From Actinernus sp. WN-2022 (lineage: Eukaryota > Cnidaria > Anthozoa > Actiniaria > Actinernidae), in NCBI GenBank assembly GCA_030867875.1, contig JAOWCC010000916.1, positions 814,001 to 878,000 of the forward strand: 64,000 bases of DNA, in the 5' to 3' direction. Every line of letters begins with the position of its first letter. Positions within the stretch are counted from its first letter, which is position 1. The position numbers and the translations under genes were made by a program. The notes beneath the pieces are model-generated. The model searched no databases. It was not told the origin of the DNA and saw only the letters and a list, made by a program, of their open reading frames with translations. This document shows, in pieces, positions 32,790-45,358 of this stretch.

Positions 32790-33020
32790 TAGGTAAACGT
32801 CAAGTTGCAGCTCCAAGCAGCTCTCAAATGCTATTTTAATACTGGACTGTGTAGTGTTTTACAGTCAAACCGGATGTTCCTTTGCCGGTCACTTTCACCC
32901 CTTGTAAAATTGTACAAAGACCCTTATGTTTTAGTTTGGCCATTGTTTTCGGTTATTGAAGTGAAAACCCACATCATGCAGTACGCTTTCATTGAGGAAT
33001 TTCAACAATAATGCTGGGTA

Positions 33021-34094
33021 ATGTCGGACAAGTCTCTCAAGCGTAAGATTGCTACTAAATCTTTGGAGGAGAAATACAAAGCTCTCAAAGATATTAAGAA
33101 AGGCGTGGCAAAGAAAGAGGTAGCAAAAAAGTATGGCGTTCCTTTAAACACTTTATCCACGTGGGCGAAGAGCAAAGAGAAGATTTCAGCTGCTTTCGAG
33201 AATGGTAAAAGTACACTGAAGCTGAAAGGCGCAAGTTTTGATAAAGCTATATACAGGTGGTTTATAAATGCAAGAGAGCGAAATGTTCCAGTTAGCGGTA
33301 CGTTGCTTAAAGAGAAGGCAGTTCTATTTGCGAAAGAGCTCCAGATTGAAGATTTTAAGGGTTCCGATGGCTGGCTTGACCGTTGGAAAAAAAGACACAC
33401 TGTCACGTTTAAGACTGTTGCTGGAGAAGGAAAGTCATGCACCCCTCAAATGACCGCATCTTGGGACGAGACAATTCTGCCAACAATTATTTCCAACTAC
33501 AAGCTAGAAGACATTTTCAAAGCTGACGAATTTGGCTTGTTTTATCAAGCTCTTCCCAACAAAACTTTGCATTTGAAGTCTGAGAAATGCGTGGGTGGTA
33601 AGCACAGCAAAATACGACTGACTGGTATGGCTGCTGCAAATGCAGTGGGCGAGAAGTTGCCCATGTTTGTTATTGGCAAATCTGCAAGACCACGGTGTTT
33701 CACTGGCGTTAGAGACATCCCCTGCCGATACCGATCGCAGAAGAAAAGTTGGATAGACAGTGCTCTACTTGAAGAGTGGATCAGAGAGCTTGATAGAAAG
33801 TTTGTGGGAGAAGGCAGGAAAATTTCACTTATTGTGGACAACTGCCCGGCCCACCCACACGTTGGAGGACTTAAAGCTACCCATTTAGTGTTCCAAACTT
33901 GTTTCAAACAAGATGAGGCCTTCAATGCTTTTCGTCAGGCGCTCCGTGAAACGGACCAGGCGTTTTTGGCCCTCGAACTTGAACGAAATTTATCGGATCT
34001 CGAGGCAGAATCATCTGGTAAGTATATACAGTTGAATCCCGATAACTCGAACCGTCGGGAACTCGAAGCTCGCGCTAACTCGAACCAAAATTGA
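33021..34094 (+). CDS. Tigger/pogo-like transposase fragment, copy 17 (357 aa)
   Basis: E312D (RETDQ) is shared only with copy 21, its partner in the 8,226-bp duplication. About 34402 the monomer has ggtcccagc instead of ggtgccagc, a private change that arose after the duplication. Confidence 0.82.
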   Translation: MSDKSLKRKIATKSLEEKYKALKDIKKGVAKKEVAKKYGVPLNTLSTWAKSKEKISAAFENGKSTLKLKGASFDKAIYRWFINARERNVPVSGTLLKEKAVLFAKELQIEDFKGSDGWLDRWKKRHTVTFKTVAGEGKSCTPQMTASWDETILPTIISNYKLEDIFKADEFGLFYQALPNKTLHLKSEKCVGGKHSKIRLTGMAAANAVGEKLPMFVIGKSARPRCFTGVRDIPCRYRSQKKSWIDSALLEEWIRELDRKFVGEGRKISLIVDNCPAHPHVGGLKATHLVFQTCFKQDEAFNAFRQALRETDQAFLALELERNLSDLEAESSGKYIQLNPDNSNRRELEARANSNQN

Positions 34095-34450
34095 TTTCCC
34101 CTGGATTTGCGTCATACATTTAACGTAATTTTATCCTCCGTAACTCGAACCCTCGATAACTCGAACCTCCCGCTAACTCGAAGCAATTTTTATTTCCCTT
34201 CAGGTCATTTTCTTTATAATTTTACCCTCGAGAACTCGAACCTCGTTTATCAAGACGTAACGAGACAAAACCTACTTCAGAACATTGAATTTATTTTGAA
34301 GCAGCATCTATTCTTTGTATTAACTTCTCTAGTTTCTTGGTTTTACGTTACATAAAACGTGTCAGTTCAGTCCTGTGAGAATATTGTACGTGATAAGCGG
34401 TCCCAGCAGGAATCAAAGGGAAACAAAGGATCCATTCAACCCAGCTTTCA

Positions 34451-34845
34451 TCAAGCTTTGCCGCTTAGCTGTTTCTTTAAAATGTCAATAAATTTCTTCT
34501 GTCCCTTGAAATGCAGCGTGCACGGCACTTGCATGCCTTCTCCATCGCCACGGTTAACTGCCTTGCCAGTTACAACCACAGTGCAGGAGTTCTGCTTATT
34601 GGCCCGCAAAAAGTAGAAAATAGTCTTTGCAAAACGGCCAGATTTGCCTTTCATTAAATGTCCAACAACTTCGCCAGAATGTAGCACACATACCGCATAC
34701 TTGTCGACACTATTGCTTGGTTCTGGTACAGCGTTTAGCTCCTCAAGAAGCTCCGGGACCAAACTTCTTGGTACACATGATATCCTTTGATAAAAGAATC
34801 CAGGTTGTAAAAGACGATATTTTCAGACGTTTGCACGGAAGCCAT
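34451..34845 (-). pseudogene. HIRAN-domain-like protein, frameshifted, copy 17
   Basis: Shared frameshift only; no private coding change seen. Confidence 0.62.
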
Positions 34846-35076
34846 TAGGTAAACGTCAAGTTGCAGCTCCAAGCAGCTCTCAAATGCTATTTTAATACTG
34901 GACTGTGTAGTGTTTTACAGTCAAACCGGATGTTCCTTTGCCGGTCACTTTCACCCCTTGTAAAATTGTACAAAGACCCTTATGTTTTAGTTTGGCCATT
35001 GTTTTCGGTTATTGAAGTGAAAACCCACATCATGCAGTACGCTTTCATTGAGGAATTTCAACAATAATGCTGGGTA

Positions 35077-36150
35077 ATGTCGGACAAGTCTCTCAAGCGT
35101 AAGATTGCTACTAAATCTTTGGAGGAGAAATACAAAGCTCTCAAAGATATTAAGAAAGGCGTGGCAAAGAAAGAGGTAGCAAAAAAGTATGGCGTTCCTT
35201 TAAACACTTTATCCACGTGGGCGAAGAGCAAAGAGAAGATTTCAGCTGCTTTCGAGAATGGTAAAAGTACACTGAAGCTGAAAGGCGCAAGTTTTGATAA
35301 AGCTATATACAGGTGGTTTATAAATGCAAGAGAGCGAAATGTTCCAGTTAGCGGTACGTTGCTTAAAGAGAAGGCAGTTCTATTTGCGAAAGAGCTCCAG
35401 ATTGAAGATTTTAAGGGTTCCGATGGCTGGCTTGACCGTTGGAAAAAAAGACACACTGTCACGTTTAAGACTGTTGCTGGAGAAGGAAAGTCATGCACCC
35501 CTCAAATGACCGCATCTTGGGACGAGACAATTCTGCCAACAATTATTTCCAACTACAAGCTAGAAGACATTTTCAAAGCTGACGAATTTGGCTTGTTTTA
35601 TCAAGCTCTTCCCAACAAAACTTTGCATTTGAAGTCTGAGAAATGCGTGGGTGGTAAGCACAGCAAAATACGACTGACTGGTATGGCTGCTGCAAATGCA
35701 GTGGGCGAGAAGTTGCCCATGTTTGTTATTGGCAAATCTGCAAGACCACGGTGTTTCACTGGCGTTAGAGACATCCCCTGCCGATACCGATCGCAGAAGA
35801 AAAGTTGGATAGACAGTGCTCTACTTGAAGAGTGGATCAGAGAGCTTGATAGAAAGTTTGTGGGAGAAGGCAGGAAAATTTCACTTATTGTGGACAACTG
35901 CCCGGCCCACCCACACGTTGGAGGACTTAAAGCTACCCATTTAGTGTTCCAAACTTGTTTCAAACAAGATGAGGCCTTCAATGCTTTTCGTCAGGCGCTC
36001 CGTGAAACGGAACAGGCGTTTTTGGCCCTCGAACTTGAACGAAATTTATCGGATCTCGAGGCAGAATCATCTGGTAAGTATATACAGTTGAATCCCGATA
36101 ACTCGAACCGTCGGGAACTCGAAGCTCGCGCTAACTCGAACCAAAATTGA
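35077..36150 (+). CDS. Tigger/pogo-like transposase fragment, copy 18 (357 aa)
   Basis: Standard 357-residue version; same translation as copies 7, 12 and 22. Confidence 0.82.
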   Translation: MSDKSLKRKIATKSLEEKYKALKDIKKGVAKKEVAKKYGVPLNTLSTWAKSKEKISAAFENGKSTLKLKGASFDKAIYRWFINARERNVPVSGTLLKEKAVLFAKELQIEDFKGSDGWLDRWKKRHTVTFKTVAGEGKSCTPQMTASWDETILPTIISNYKLEDIFKADEFGLFYQALPNKTLHLKSEKCVGGKHSKIRLTGMAAANAVGEKLPMFVIGKSARPRCFTGVRDIPCRYRSQKKSWIDSALLEEWIRELDRKFVGEGRKISLIVDNCPAHPHVGGLKATHLVFQTCFKQDEAFNAFRQALRETEQAFLALELERNLSDLEAESSGKYIQLNPDNSNRRELEARANSNQN

Positions 36151-36506
36151 TTTCCCCTGGATTTGCGTCATACATTTAACGTAATTTTATCCTCCGTAAC
36201 TCGAACCCTCGATAACTCGAACCTCCCGCTAACTCGAAGCAATTTTTATTTCCCTTCAGGTCATTTTCTTTATAATTTTACCCTCGAGAACTCGAACCTC
36301 GTTTATCAAGACGTAACGAGACAAAACCTACTTCAGAACATTGAATTTATTTTGAAGCAGCATCTATTCTTTGTATTAACTTCTCTAGTTTCTTGGTTTT
36401 ACGTTACATAAAACGTGTCAGTTCAGTCCTGTGAGAATATTGTACGTGATAAGCGGTGCCAGCAGGAATCAAAGGGAAACAAAGGATCCATTCAACCCAG
36501 CTTTCA

Positions 36507-36901
36507 TCAAGCTTTGCCGCTTAGCTGTTTCTTTAAAATGTCAATAAATTTCTTCTGTCCCTTGAAATGCAGCGTGCACGGCACTTGCATGCCTTCTCCA
36601 TCGCCACGGTTAACTGCCTTGCCAGTTACCACCACAGTGCAGGAGTTCTGCTTATTGGCCCGCAAAAAGTAGAAAATAGTCTTTGCAAAACGGCCAGATT
36701 TGCCTTTCATTAAATGTCCAACAACTTCGCCAGAATGTAGCACACATACCGCATACTTGTCGACACTATTGCTTGGTTCTGGTACAGCGTTTAGCTCCTC
36801 AAGAAGCTCCGGGACCAAACTTCTTGGTACACATGATATCCTTTGATAAAAGAATCCAGGTTGTAAAAGACGATATTTTCAGACGTTTGCACGGAAGCCA
36901 T
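36507..36901 (-). pseudogene. HIRAN-domain-like protein, frameshifted, copy 18
   Basis: Carries the silent accaccac valine change, as before the other K212R copies. Confidence 0.62.
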
Positions 36902-37132
36902 TAGGTAAACGTCAAGTTGCAGCTCCAAGCAGCTCTCAAATGCTATTTTAATACTGGACTGTGTAGTGTTTTACAGTCAAACCGGATGTTCCTTTGCCGG
37001 TCACTTTCACCCCTTGTAAAATTGTACAAAGACCCTTATGTTTTAGTTTGGCCATTGTTTTCGGTTATTGAAGTGAAAACCCACATCATGCAGTACGCTT
37101 TCATTGAGGAATTTCAACAATAATGCTGGGTA

Positions 37133-38207
37133 ATGTCGGACAAGTCTCTCAAGCGTAAGATTGCTACTAAATCTTTGGAGGAGAAATACAAAGCTCTCAA
37201 AGATATTAAGAAAGGCGTAGCAAAGAAAGAGGTAGCAAAAAAGTATGGCGTTCCTTTAAACACTTTATCCACGTGGGCGAAGAGCAAAGAGAAGATTTCA
37301 GCTGCTTTCGAGAATGGTAAAAGTACACTGAAGCTGAAAGGCGCAAGTTTTGATAAAGCTATATACAGGTGGTTTATAAATGCAAGAGAGCGAAATGTTC
37401 CAGTTAGCGGTACGTTGCTTAAAGAGAAGGCAGTTCTATTTGCGAAAGAGCTCCAGATTGAAGATTTTAAGGGTTCCGATGGCTGGCTTCACCGTTGAAA
37501 AAAAAGACACACTTGTCACGTTTAAGACTGTTGCTGGAGAAGGAAAGTCATGCACCCCTCAAATGACCGCATCTTGGGACGAGACAATTCTGCCAACAAT
37601 TATTTCCAACTACAAGCTCGAAGACATTTTCAAAGCTGACGAATTTGGCTTGTTTTATCAAGCTCTTCCCAACAAAACTTTGCATTTGAAGTCTGAGAAA
37701 TGCGTGGGTGGTAAGCACAGCAAAATACGACTGACTGGTATGGCTGCTGCAAATGCAGTGGGCGAGAGGTTGCCCATGTTTGTTATTGGCAAATCTGCAA
37801 GACCACGGTGTTTCACTGGCGTTAGAGACATCCCCTGCCGATACCGATCGCAGAAGAAAAGTTGGATAGACAGTGCTCTACTTGAAGAGTGGATCAGAGA
37901 GCTTGATAGAAAGTTTGTGGGAGAAGGCAGGAAAATTTCACTTATTGTGGACAACTGCCCGGCCCACCCACACGTTGGAGGACTTAAAGCTACCCATTTA
38001 GTGTTCCAAACTTGTTTCAAACAAGATGAGGCCTTCAATGCTTTTCGTCAGGCGCTCCGTGAAACGGAACAGGCGTTTTTGGCCCTCGAACTTGAACGAA
38101 ATTTATCGGATCTCGAGGCAGAATCATCTGGTAAGTATATACAGTTGAATCCCGATAACTCGAACCGTCGGGAACTCGAAGCTCGCGCTAACTCGAACCA
38201 AAATTGA
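37133..38207 (+). pseudogene. Tigger/pogo-like transposase fragment, copy 19, premature TGA plus frameshift
   Basis: W122 is changed from TGG to TGA, ending the frame at 121 residues, just before the extra T. D120H and K212R are present, and the nuclease part reads to TGA. Its 3' flank is chimeric: tttttaat type up to 38329, then the acctacttc/gcatctattc type from 38385, which marks the duplication junction. Confidence 0.85.
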
Positions 38208-38563
38208 TTTCCCCTGGATTTGCGTCATACATTTAACGTAATTTTATCCTCCGTAACTCGAACCCTCGATAACTCGAACCTCCCGCTAACTCGAAGCAAT
38301 TTTAGTTTCCCTTCATGTCATTTTCTTTTTAATTTTACCCTCGAGAACTCGAACCTCGTTTATCAAGACGTAACGAGACAAAACCTACTTCAGAACATTG
38401 AATTTATTTTGAAGCAGCATCTATTCTTTGTATTAACTTCTCTAGTTTCTTGGTTTTACGTTACATAAAACGTGTCAGTTCAGTCCTGTGAGAATATTGT
38501 ACGTGATAAGCGGTGCCAGCAGGAATCAAAGGGAAACAAAGGATCCATTCAACCCAGCTTTCA

Positions 38564-38958
38564 TCAAGCTTTGCCGCTTAGCTGTTTCTTTAAAATGTCA
38601 ATAAATTTCTTCTGTCCCTTGAAATGCAGCGTGCACGGCACTTGCATGCCTTCTCCATCGCCACGGTTAACTGCCTTGCCAGTTACAACCACAGTGCAGG
38701 AGTTCTGCTTATTGGCCCGCAAAAAGTAGAAAATAGTCTTTGCAAAACGGCCAGATTTGCCTTTCATTAAATGTCCAACAACTTCGCCAGAATGTAGCAC
38801 ACATACCGCATACTTGTCGACACTATTGCTTGGTTCTGGTAAAGCGTTTAGCTCCTCAAGAAGCTCCGGGACCAAACTTCTTGGTACACATGATATCCTT
38901 TGATAAAAGAATCCAGGTTGTAAAAGACGATATTTTCAGACGTTTGCACGGAAGCCAT
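38564..38958 (-). pseudogene. HIRAN-domain-like protein, frameshifted, copy 19
   Basis: ELNALPEPS variant as in copy 15, confirming the junction upstream. Just outside the ATG the + strand reads cattagttaaac instead of cattaggtaaac, private to this copy. Confidence 0.62.
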
Positions 38959-39189
38959 TAGTTAAACGTCAAGTTGCAGCTCCAAGCAGCTCTCAAATGC
39001 TATTTTAATACTGGACTGTGTAGTGTTTTACAGTCAAACCGGATGTTCCTTTGCCGGTCACTTTCACCCCTTGTAAAATTGTACAAAGACCCTTATGTTT
39101 TAGTTTGGCCATTGTTTTCGGTTATTGAAGTGAAAACCCACATCATGCAGTACGCTTTCATTGAGGAATTTCAACAATAATGCTGGGTA

Positions 39190-40231
39190 ATGTCGGACAA
39201 GTCTCTCAAGCGTAAGATTGCTACTAAATCTTTGGAGGAGAAATACAAAGCTCTCAAAGATATTAAGAAAGGCGTAGCAAAGAAAGAGGTAGCAAAAAAG
39301 TATGGCGTTCCTTTAAACACTTTATCCACGTGGGCGAAGAGCAAAGAGAAGATTTCAGCTGCTTTCGAGAATGGTAAAAGTACACTGAAGCTGAAAGGCG
39401 CAAGTTTTGATAAAGCTATATACAGGTGGTTTATAAATGCAAGAGAGCGAAATGTTCCAGTTAGCGGTACGTTGCTTAAAGAGAAGGCAGTTCTATTTGC
39501 GAAAGAGCTCCAGATTGAAGATTTTAAGGGTTCCGATGGCTGGCTTCACCGTTGGAAAAAAAGACACACTTGTCACGTTTAAGACTGTTGCTGGAGAAGG
39601 AAAGTCATGCACCCCTCAAATGACCGCATCTTGGGACGAGACAATTCTGCCAACAATTATTTCCAACTACAAGCTCGAAGACATTTTCAAAGCTGACGAA
39701 TTTGGCTTGTTTTATCAAGCTCTTCCCAACAAAACTTTGCATTTGAAGTCTGAGAAATGCGTGGGTGGTAAGCACAGCAAAATACGACTGACTGGTATGG
39801 CTGCTGCAAATGCAGTGGGCGAGAAGTTGCCCATGTTTGTTATTGGCAAATCTGCAAGACCACGGTGTTTCACTGGCGTTAGAGACATCCCCTGCCGATA
39901 CCGATCGCAGAAGAAAAGTTGGATAGACAGTGCTCTACTTGAAGAGTGGATCAGAGAGCTTGATAGAAAGTTTGTGGGAGAAGACAGGAAAATTTCACTT
40001 ATTGTGGACAACTGCCCGGCCCACCCACACGTTGGCGGACTTAAAGCTACCCATTTAGTGTTCCAAACTTGTTTCAAACAAGATGAGGCCTTCAATGCTT
40101 TTCGTCAGGCGCTCCGTGAAACGGAACAGGAATCTTTGGCCCTCGAACTTGAACGCAATTTATCGGATCTCGAGGCAGAATCATCTGGTAAGTATATACA
40201 GTTGAATCCCGATAACTCGAACCGTCGGTAA
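39190..40231 (+). pseudogene. Tigger/pogo-like transposase fragment, copy 20, frameshifted
   Basis: Duplicate of copy 16: D120H, extra T, G265D, glutamate-serine at 314-315, TAA at the 347 position. Confidence 0.85.
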
Positions 40232-40620
40232 CTCGAAGCTCGCGCTAACTCGAACCAAAATTGATTTCCCCTGGATTTGCGTCATACATTTAATGTAATT
40301 TTACCCTCCGTAACTCGAACCCTCGATAACTCGAACCTCCCGCTAACTCGAAGCAATTTTTGTTTCCCTTCATGTCATTTTCTTTTTAATTTTACCCTCG
40401 AGAACTCGAACCTCGTTTATCAAGACGTAACGAGACAAAACGTACTTCAGAACATTGAATTTATTTTGAAGCAGCATGTATTCTTTGTGTTAACTTCTCT
40501 AGTTTCTTGGTTTTACGTTACATAAAACGTGTCAGTTCAGTCCTGTGAGAATATTGTACGTGATAAGCGGTGTCAGCAGGAATCAAAGGGAAACAAAGGA
40601 TCCATTCAACCCAGCTTTCA

Positions 40621-41015
40621 TCAAGCTTTGCCGCTTAGCTGTTTCTTTAAAATGTCAATAAATTTCTTCTGTCCCTTGAAATGCAGCGTGCACGGCACTT
40701 GCATGCCTTCTCCATCGCCACGGTTAACTGCCTTGCCAGTTACAACCACAGTGCAGGAGTTCTGCTTATTGGCCCGCAAAAAGTAGAAAATAGTCTTTGC
40801 AAAACGGCCAGATTTGCCTTTCATTAAATGTCCAACAACTTCGCCAGAATGTAGCACACATACCGCATACTTGTCGACACTATTGCTTGGTTCTGGTACA
40901 GCGTTTAGCTCCTCAAGAAGCTCCGGGACCAAACTTCTTGGTACACATGATATCCTTTGATAAAAGAATCCAGGTTGTAAAAGACGATATTTTCAGACGT
41001 TTGCACGGAAGCCAT
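40621..41015 (-). pseudogene. HIRAN-domain-like protein, frameshifted, copy 20
   Basis: Shared frameshift only; same as copy 16. Confidence 0.62.
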
Positions 41016-41246
41016 TAGGTAAACGTCAAGTTGCAGCTCCAAGCAGCTCTCAAATGCTATTTTAATACTGGACTGTGTAGTGTTTTACAGTCAAACCGGA
41101 TGTTCCTTTGCCGGTCACTTTCACCCCTTGTAAAATTGTACAAAGACCCTTATGTTTTAGTTTGGCCATTGTTTTCGGTTATTGAAGTGAAAACCCACAT
41201 CATGCAGTACGCTTTCATTGAGGAATTTCAACAATAATGCTGGGTA

Positions 41247-42320
41247 ATGTCGGACAAGTCTCTCAAGCGTAAGATTGCTACTAAATCTTTGGAGGAGAAA
41301 TACAAAGCTCTCAAAGATATTAAGAAAGGCGTGGCAAAGAAAGAGGTAGCAAAAAAGTATGGCGTTCCTTTAAACACTTTATCCACGTGGGCGAAGAGCA
41401 AAGAGAAGATTTCAGCTGCTTTCGAGAATGGTAAAAGTACACTGAAGCTGAAAGGCGCAAGTTTTGATAAAGCTATATACAGGTGGTTTATAAATGCAAG
41501 AGAGCGAAATGTTCCAGTTAGCGGTACGTTGCTTAAAGAGAAGGCAGTTCTATTTGCGAAAGAGCTCCAGATTGAAGATTTTAAGGGTTCCGATGGCTGG
41601 CTTGACCGTTGGAAAAAAAGACACACTGTCACGTTTAAGACTGTTGCTGGAGAAGGAAAGTCATGCACCCCTCAAATGACCGCATCTTGGGACGAGACAA
41701 TTCTGCCAACAATTATTTCCAACTACAAGCTAGAAGACATTTTCAAAGCTGACGAATTTGGCTTGTTTTATCAAGCTCTTCCCAACAAAACTTTGCATTT
41801 GAAGTCTGAGAAATGCGTGGGTGGTAAGCACAGCAAAATACGACTGACTGGTATGGCTGCTGCAAATGCAGTGGGCGAGAAGTTGCCCATGTTTGTTATT
41901 GGCAAATCTGCAAGACCACGGTGTTTCACTGGCGTTAGAGACATCCCCTGCCGATACCGATCGCAGAAGAAAAGTTGGATAGACAGTGCTCTACTTGAAG
42001 AGTGGATCAGAGAGCTTGATAGAAAGTTTGTGGGAGAAGGCAGGAAAATTTCACTTATTGTGGACAACTGCCCGGCCCACCCACACGTTGGAGGACTTAA
42101 AGCTACCCATTTAGTGTTCCAAACTTGTTTCAAACAAGATGAGGCCTTCAATGCTTTTCGTCAGGCGCTCCGTGAAACGGACCAGGCGTTTTTGGCCCTC
42201 GAACTTGAACGAAATTTATCGGATCTCGAGGCAGAATCATCTGGTAAGTATATACAGTTGAATCCCGATAACTCGAACCGTCGGGAACTCGAAGCTCGCG
42301 CTAACTCGAACCAAAATTGA
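41247..42320 (+). CDS. Tigger/pogo-like transposase fragment, copy 21 (357 aa)
   Basis: Duplicate of copy 17 with E312D; lacks the later ggtcccagc change found downstream of copy 17. Confidence 0.82.
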   Translation: MSDKSLKRKIATKSLEEKYKALKDIKKGVAKKEVAKKYGVPLNTLSTWAKSKEKISAAFENGKSTLKLKGASFDKAIYRWFINARERNVPVSGTLLKEKAVLFAKELQIEDFKGSDGWLDRWKKRHTVTFKTVAGEGKSCTPQMTASWDETILPTIISNYKLEDIFKADEFGLFYQALPNKTLHLKSEKCVGGKHSKIRLTGMAAANAVGEKLPMFVIGKSARPRCFTGVRDIPCRYRSQKKSWIDSALLEEWIRELDRKFVGEGRKISLIVDNCPAHPHVGGLKATHLVFQTCFKQDEAFNAFRQALRETDQAFLALELERNLSDLEAESSGKYIQLNPDNSNRRELEARANSNQN

Positions 42321-42676
42321 TTTCCCCTGGATTTGCGTCATACATTTAACGTAATTTTATCCTCCGTAACTCGAACCCTCGATAACTCGAACCTCCCGCT
42401 AACTCGAAGCAATTTTTATTTCCCTTCAGGTCATTTTCTTTATAATTTTACCCTCGAGAACTCGAACCTCGTTTATCAAGACGTAACGAGACAAAACCTA
42501 CTTCAGAACATTGAATTTATTTTGAAGCAGCATCTATTCTTTGTATTAACTTCTCTAGTTTCTTGGTTTTACGTTACATAAAACGTGTCAGTTCAGTCCT
42601 GTGAGAATATTGTACGTGATAAGCGGTGCCAGCAGGAATCAAAGGGAAACAAAGGATCCATTCAACCCAGCTTTCA

Positions 42677-43071
42677 TCAAGCTTTGCCGCTTAGCTGTTT
42701 CTTTAAAATGTCAATAAATTTCTTCTGTCCCTTGAAATGCAGCGTGCACGGCACTTGCATGCCTTCTCCATCGCCACGGTTAACTGCCTTGCCAGTTACA
42801 ACCACAGTGCAGGAGTTCTGCTTATTGGCCCGCAAAAAGTAGAAAATAGTCTTTGCAAAACGGCCAGATTTGCCTTTCATTAAATGTCCAACAACTTCGC
42901 CAGAATGTAGCACACATACCGCATACTTGTCGACACTATTGCTTGGTTCTGGTACAGCGTTTAGCTCCTCAAGAAGCTCCGGGACCAAACTTCTTGGTAC
43001 ACATGATATCCTTTGATAAAAGAATCCAGGTTGTAAAAGACGATATTTTCAGACGTTTGCACGGAAGCCAT
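42677..43071 (-). pseudogene. HIRAN-domain-like protein, frameshifted, copy 21
   Basis: Shared frameshift only; no private change seen. Confidence 0.62.
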
Positions 43072-43302
43072 TAGGTAAACGTCAAGTTGCAGCTCCAAGC
43101 AGCTCTCAAATGCTATTTTAATACTGGACTGTGTAGTGTTTTACAGTCAAACCGGATGTTCCTTTGCCGGTCACTTTCACCCCTTGTAAAATTGTACAAA
43201 GACCCTTATGTTTTAGTTTGGCCATTGTTTTCGGTTATTGAAGTGAAAACCCACATCATGCAGTACGCTTTCATTGAGGAATTTCAACAATAATGCTGGG
43301 TA

Positions 43303-44376
43303 ATGTCGGACAAGTCTCTCAAGCGTAAGATTGCTACTAAATCTTTGGAGGAGAAATACAAAGCTCTCAAAGATATTAAGAAAGGCGTGGCAAAGAAAGA
43401 GGTAGCAAAAAAGTATGGCGTTCCTTTAAACACTTTATCCACGTGGGCGAAGAGCAAAGAGAAGATTTCAGCTGCTTTCGAGAATGGTAAAAGTACACTG
43501 AAGCTGAAAGGCGCAAGTTTTGATAAAGCTATATACAGGTGGTTTATAAATGCAAGAGAGCGAAATGTTCCAGTTAGCGGTACGTTGCTTAAAGAGAAGG
43601 CAGTTCTATTTGCGAAAGAGCTCCAGATTGAAGATTTTAAGGGTTCCGATGGCTGGCTTGACCGTTGGAAAAAAAGACACACTGTCACGTTTAAGACTGT
43701 TGCTGGAGAAGGAAAGTCATGCACCCCTCAAATGACCGCATCTTGGGACGAGACAATTCTGCCAACAATTATTTCCAACTACAAGCTAGAAGACATTTTC
43801 AAAGCTGACGAATTTGGCTTGTTTTATCAAGCTCTTCCCAACAAAACTTTGCATTTGAAGTCTGAGAAATGCGTGGGTGGTAAGCACAGCAAAATACGAC
43901 TGACTGGTATGGCTGCTGCAAATGCAGTGGGCGAGAAGTTGCCCATGTTTGTTATTGGCAAATCTGCAAGACCACGGTGTTTCACTGGCGTTAGAGACAT
44001 CCCCTGCCGATACCGATCGCAGAAGAAAAGTTGGATAGACAGTGCTCTACTTGAAGAGTGGATCAGAGAGCTTGATAGAAAGTTTGTGGGAGAAGGCAGG
44101 AAAATTTCACTTATTGTGGACAACTGCCCGGCCCACCCACACGTTGGAGGACTTAAAGCTACCCATTTAGTGTTCCAAACTTGTTTCAAACAAGATGAGG
44201 CCTTCAATGCTTTTCGTCAGGCGCTCCGTGAAACGGAACAGGCGTTTTTGGCCCTCGAACTTGAACGAAATTTATCGGATCTCGAGGCAGAATCATCTGG
44301 TAAGTATATACAGTTGAATCCCGATAACTCGAACCGTCGGGAACTCGAAGCTCGCGCTAACTCGAACCAAAATTGA
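43303..44376 (+). CDS. Tigger/pogo-like transposase fragment, copy 22 (357 aa)
   Basis: Duplicate of copy 18; standard 357-residue version. The last open copy before a run of five broken ones (23-27). Confidence 0.82.
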   Translation: MSDKSLKRKIATKSLEEKYKALKDIKKGVAKKEVAKKYGVPLNTLSTWAKSKEKISAAFENGKSTLKLKGASFDKAIYRWFINARERNVPVSGTLLKEKAVLFAKELQIEDFKGSDGWLDRWKKRHTVTFKTVAGEGKSCTPQMTASWDETILPTIISNYKLEDIFKADEFGLFYQALPNKTLHLKSEKCVGGKHSKIRLTGMAAANAVGEKLPMFVIGKSARPRCFTGVRDIPCRYRSQKKSWIDSALLEEWIRELDRKFVGEGRKISLIVDNCPAHPHVGGLKATHLVFQTCFKQDEAFNAFRQALRETEQAFLALELERNLSDLEAESSGKYIQLNPDNSNRRELEARANSNQN

Positions 44377-44732
44377 TTTCCCCTGGATTTGCGTCATACA
44401 TTTAACGTAATTTTATCCTCCGTAACTCGAACCCTCGATAACTCGAACCTCCCGCTAACTCGAAGCAATTTTTATTTCCCTTCAGGTCATTTTCTTTATA
44501 ATTTTACCCTCGAGAACTCGAACCTCGTTTATCAAGACGTAACGAGACAAAACCTACTTCAGAACATTGAATTTATTTTGAAGCAGCATCTATTCTTTGT
44601 ATTAACTTCTCTAGTTTCTTGGTTTTACGTTACATAAAACGTGTCAGTTCAGTCCTGTGAGAATATTGTACGTGATAAGCGGTGCCAGCAGGAATCAAAG
44701 GGAAACAAAGGATCCATTCAACCCAGCTTTCA

Positions 44733-45127
44733 TCAAGCTTTGCCGCTTAGCTGTTTCTTTAAAATGTCAATAAATTTCTTCTGTCCCTTGAAATGCAGCG
44801 TGCACGGCACTTGCATGCCTTCTCCATCGCCACGGTTAACTGCCTTGCCAGTTACCACCACAGTGCAGGAGTTCTGCTTATTGGCCCGCAAAAAGTAGAA
44901 AATAGTCTTTGCAAAACGGCCAGATTTGCCTTTCATTAAATGTCCAACAACTTCGCCAGAATGTAGCACACATACCGCATACTTGTCGACACTATTGCTT
45001 GGTTCTGGTACAGCGTTTAGCTCCTCAAGAAGCTCCGGGACCAAACTTCTTGGTACACATGATATCCTTTGATAAAAGAATCCAGGTTGTAAAAGACGAT
45101 ATTTTCAGACGTTTGCACGGAAGCCAT
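44733..45127 (-). pseudogene. HIRAN-domain-like protein, frameshifted, copy 22
   Basis: Silent accaccac valine change as in copy 18. Confidence 0.62.
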
Positions 45128-45358
45128 TAGGTAAACGTCAAGTTGCAGCTCCAAGCAGCTCTCAAATGCTATTTTAATACTGGACTGTGTAGTGTTTTAC
45201 AGTCAAACCGGATGTTCCTTTGCCGGTCACTTTCACCCCTTGTAAAATTGTACAAAGACCCTTATGTTTTAGTTTGGCCATTGTTTTCGGTTATTGAAGT
45301 GAAAACCCACATCATGCAGTACGCTTTCATTGAGGAATTTCAACAATAATGCTGGGTA

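Larger units (their letters stand above)
30104..38329 (+). repeat. Left half of an 8,226-bp four-monomer tandem duplication
   Basis: From the 3' part of copy 15 to the 5' part of copy 19 the ordered variants are: HIRAN V to L, transposase G265D with frameshift, E312D, unmarked 357-residue copy, then TGA plus K212R. The same order follows exactly 8,226 bp later. The left boundary is placed within 30104-30158, where the sequences cannot be distinguished. Confidence 0.8.
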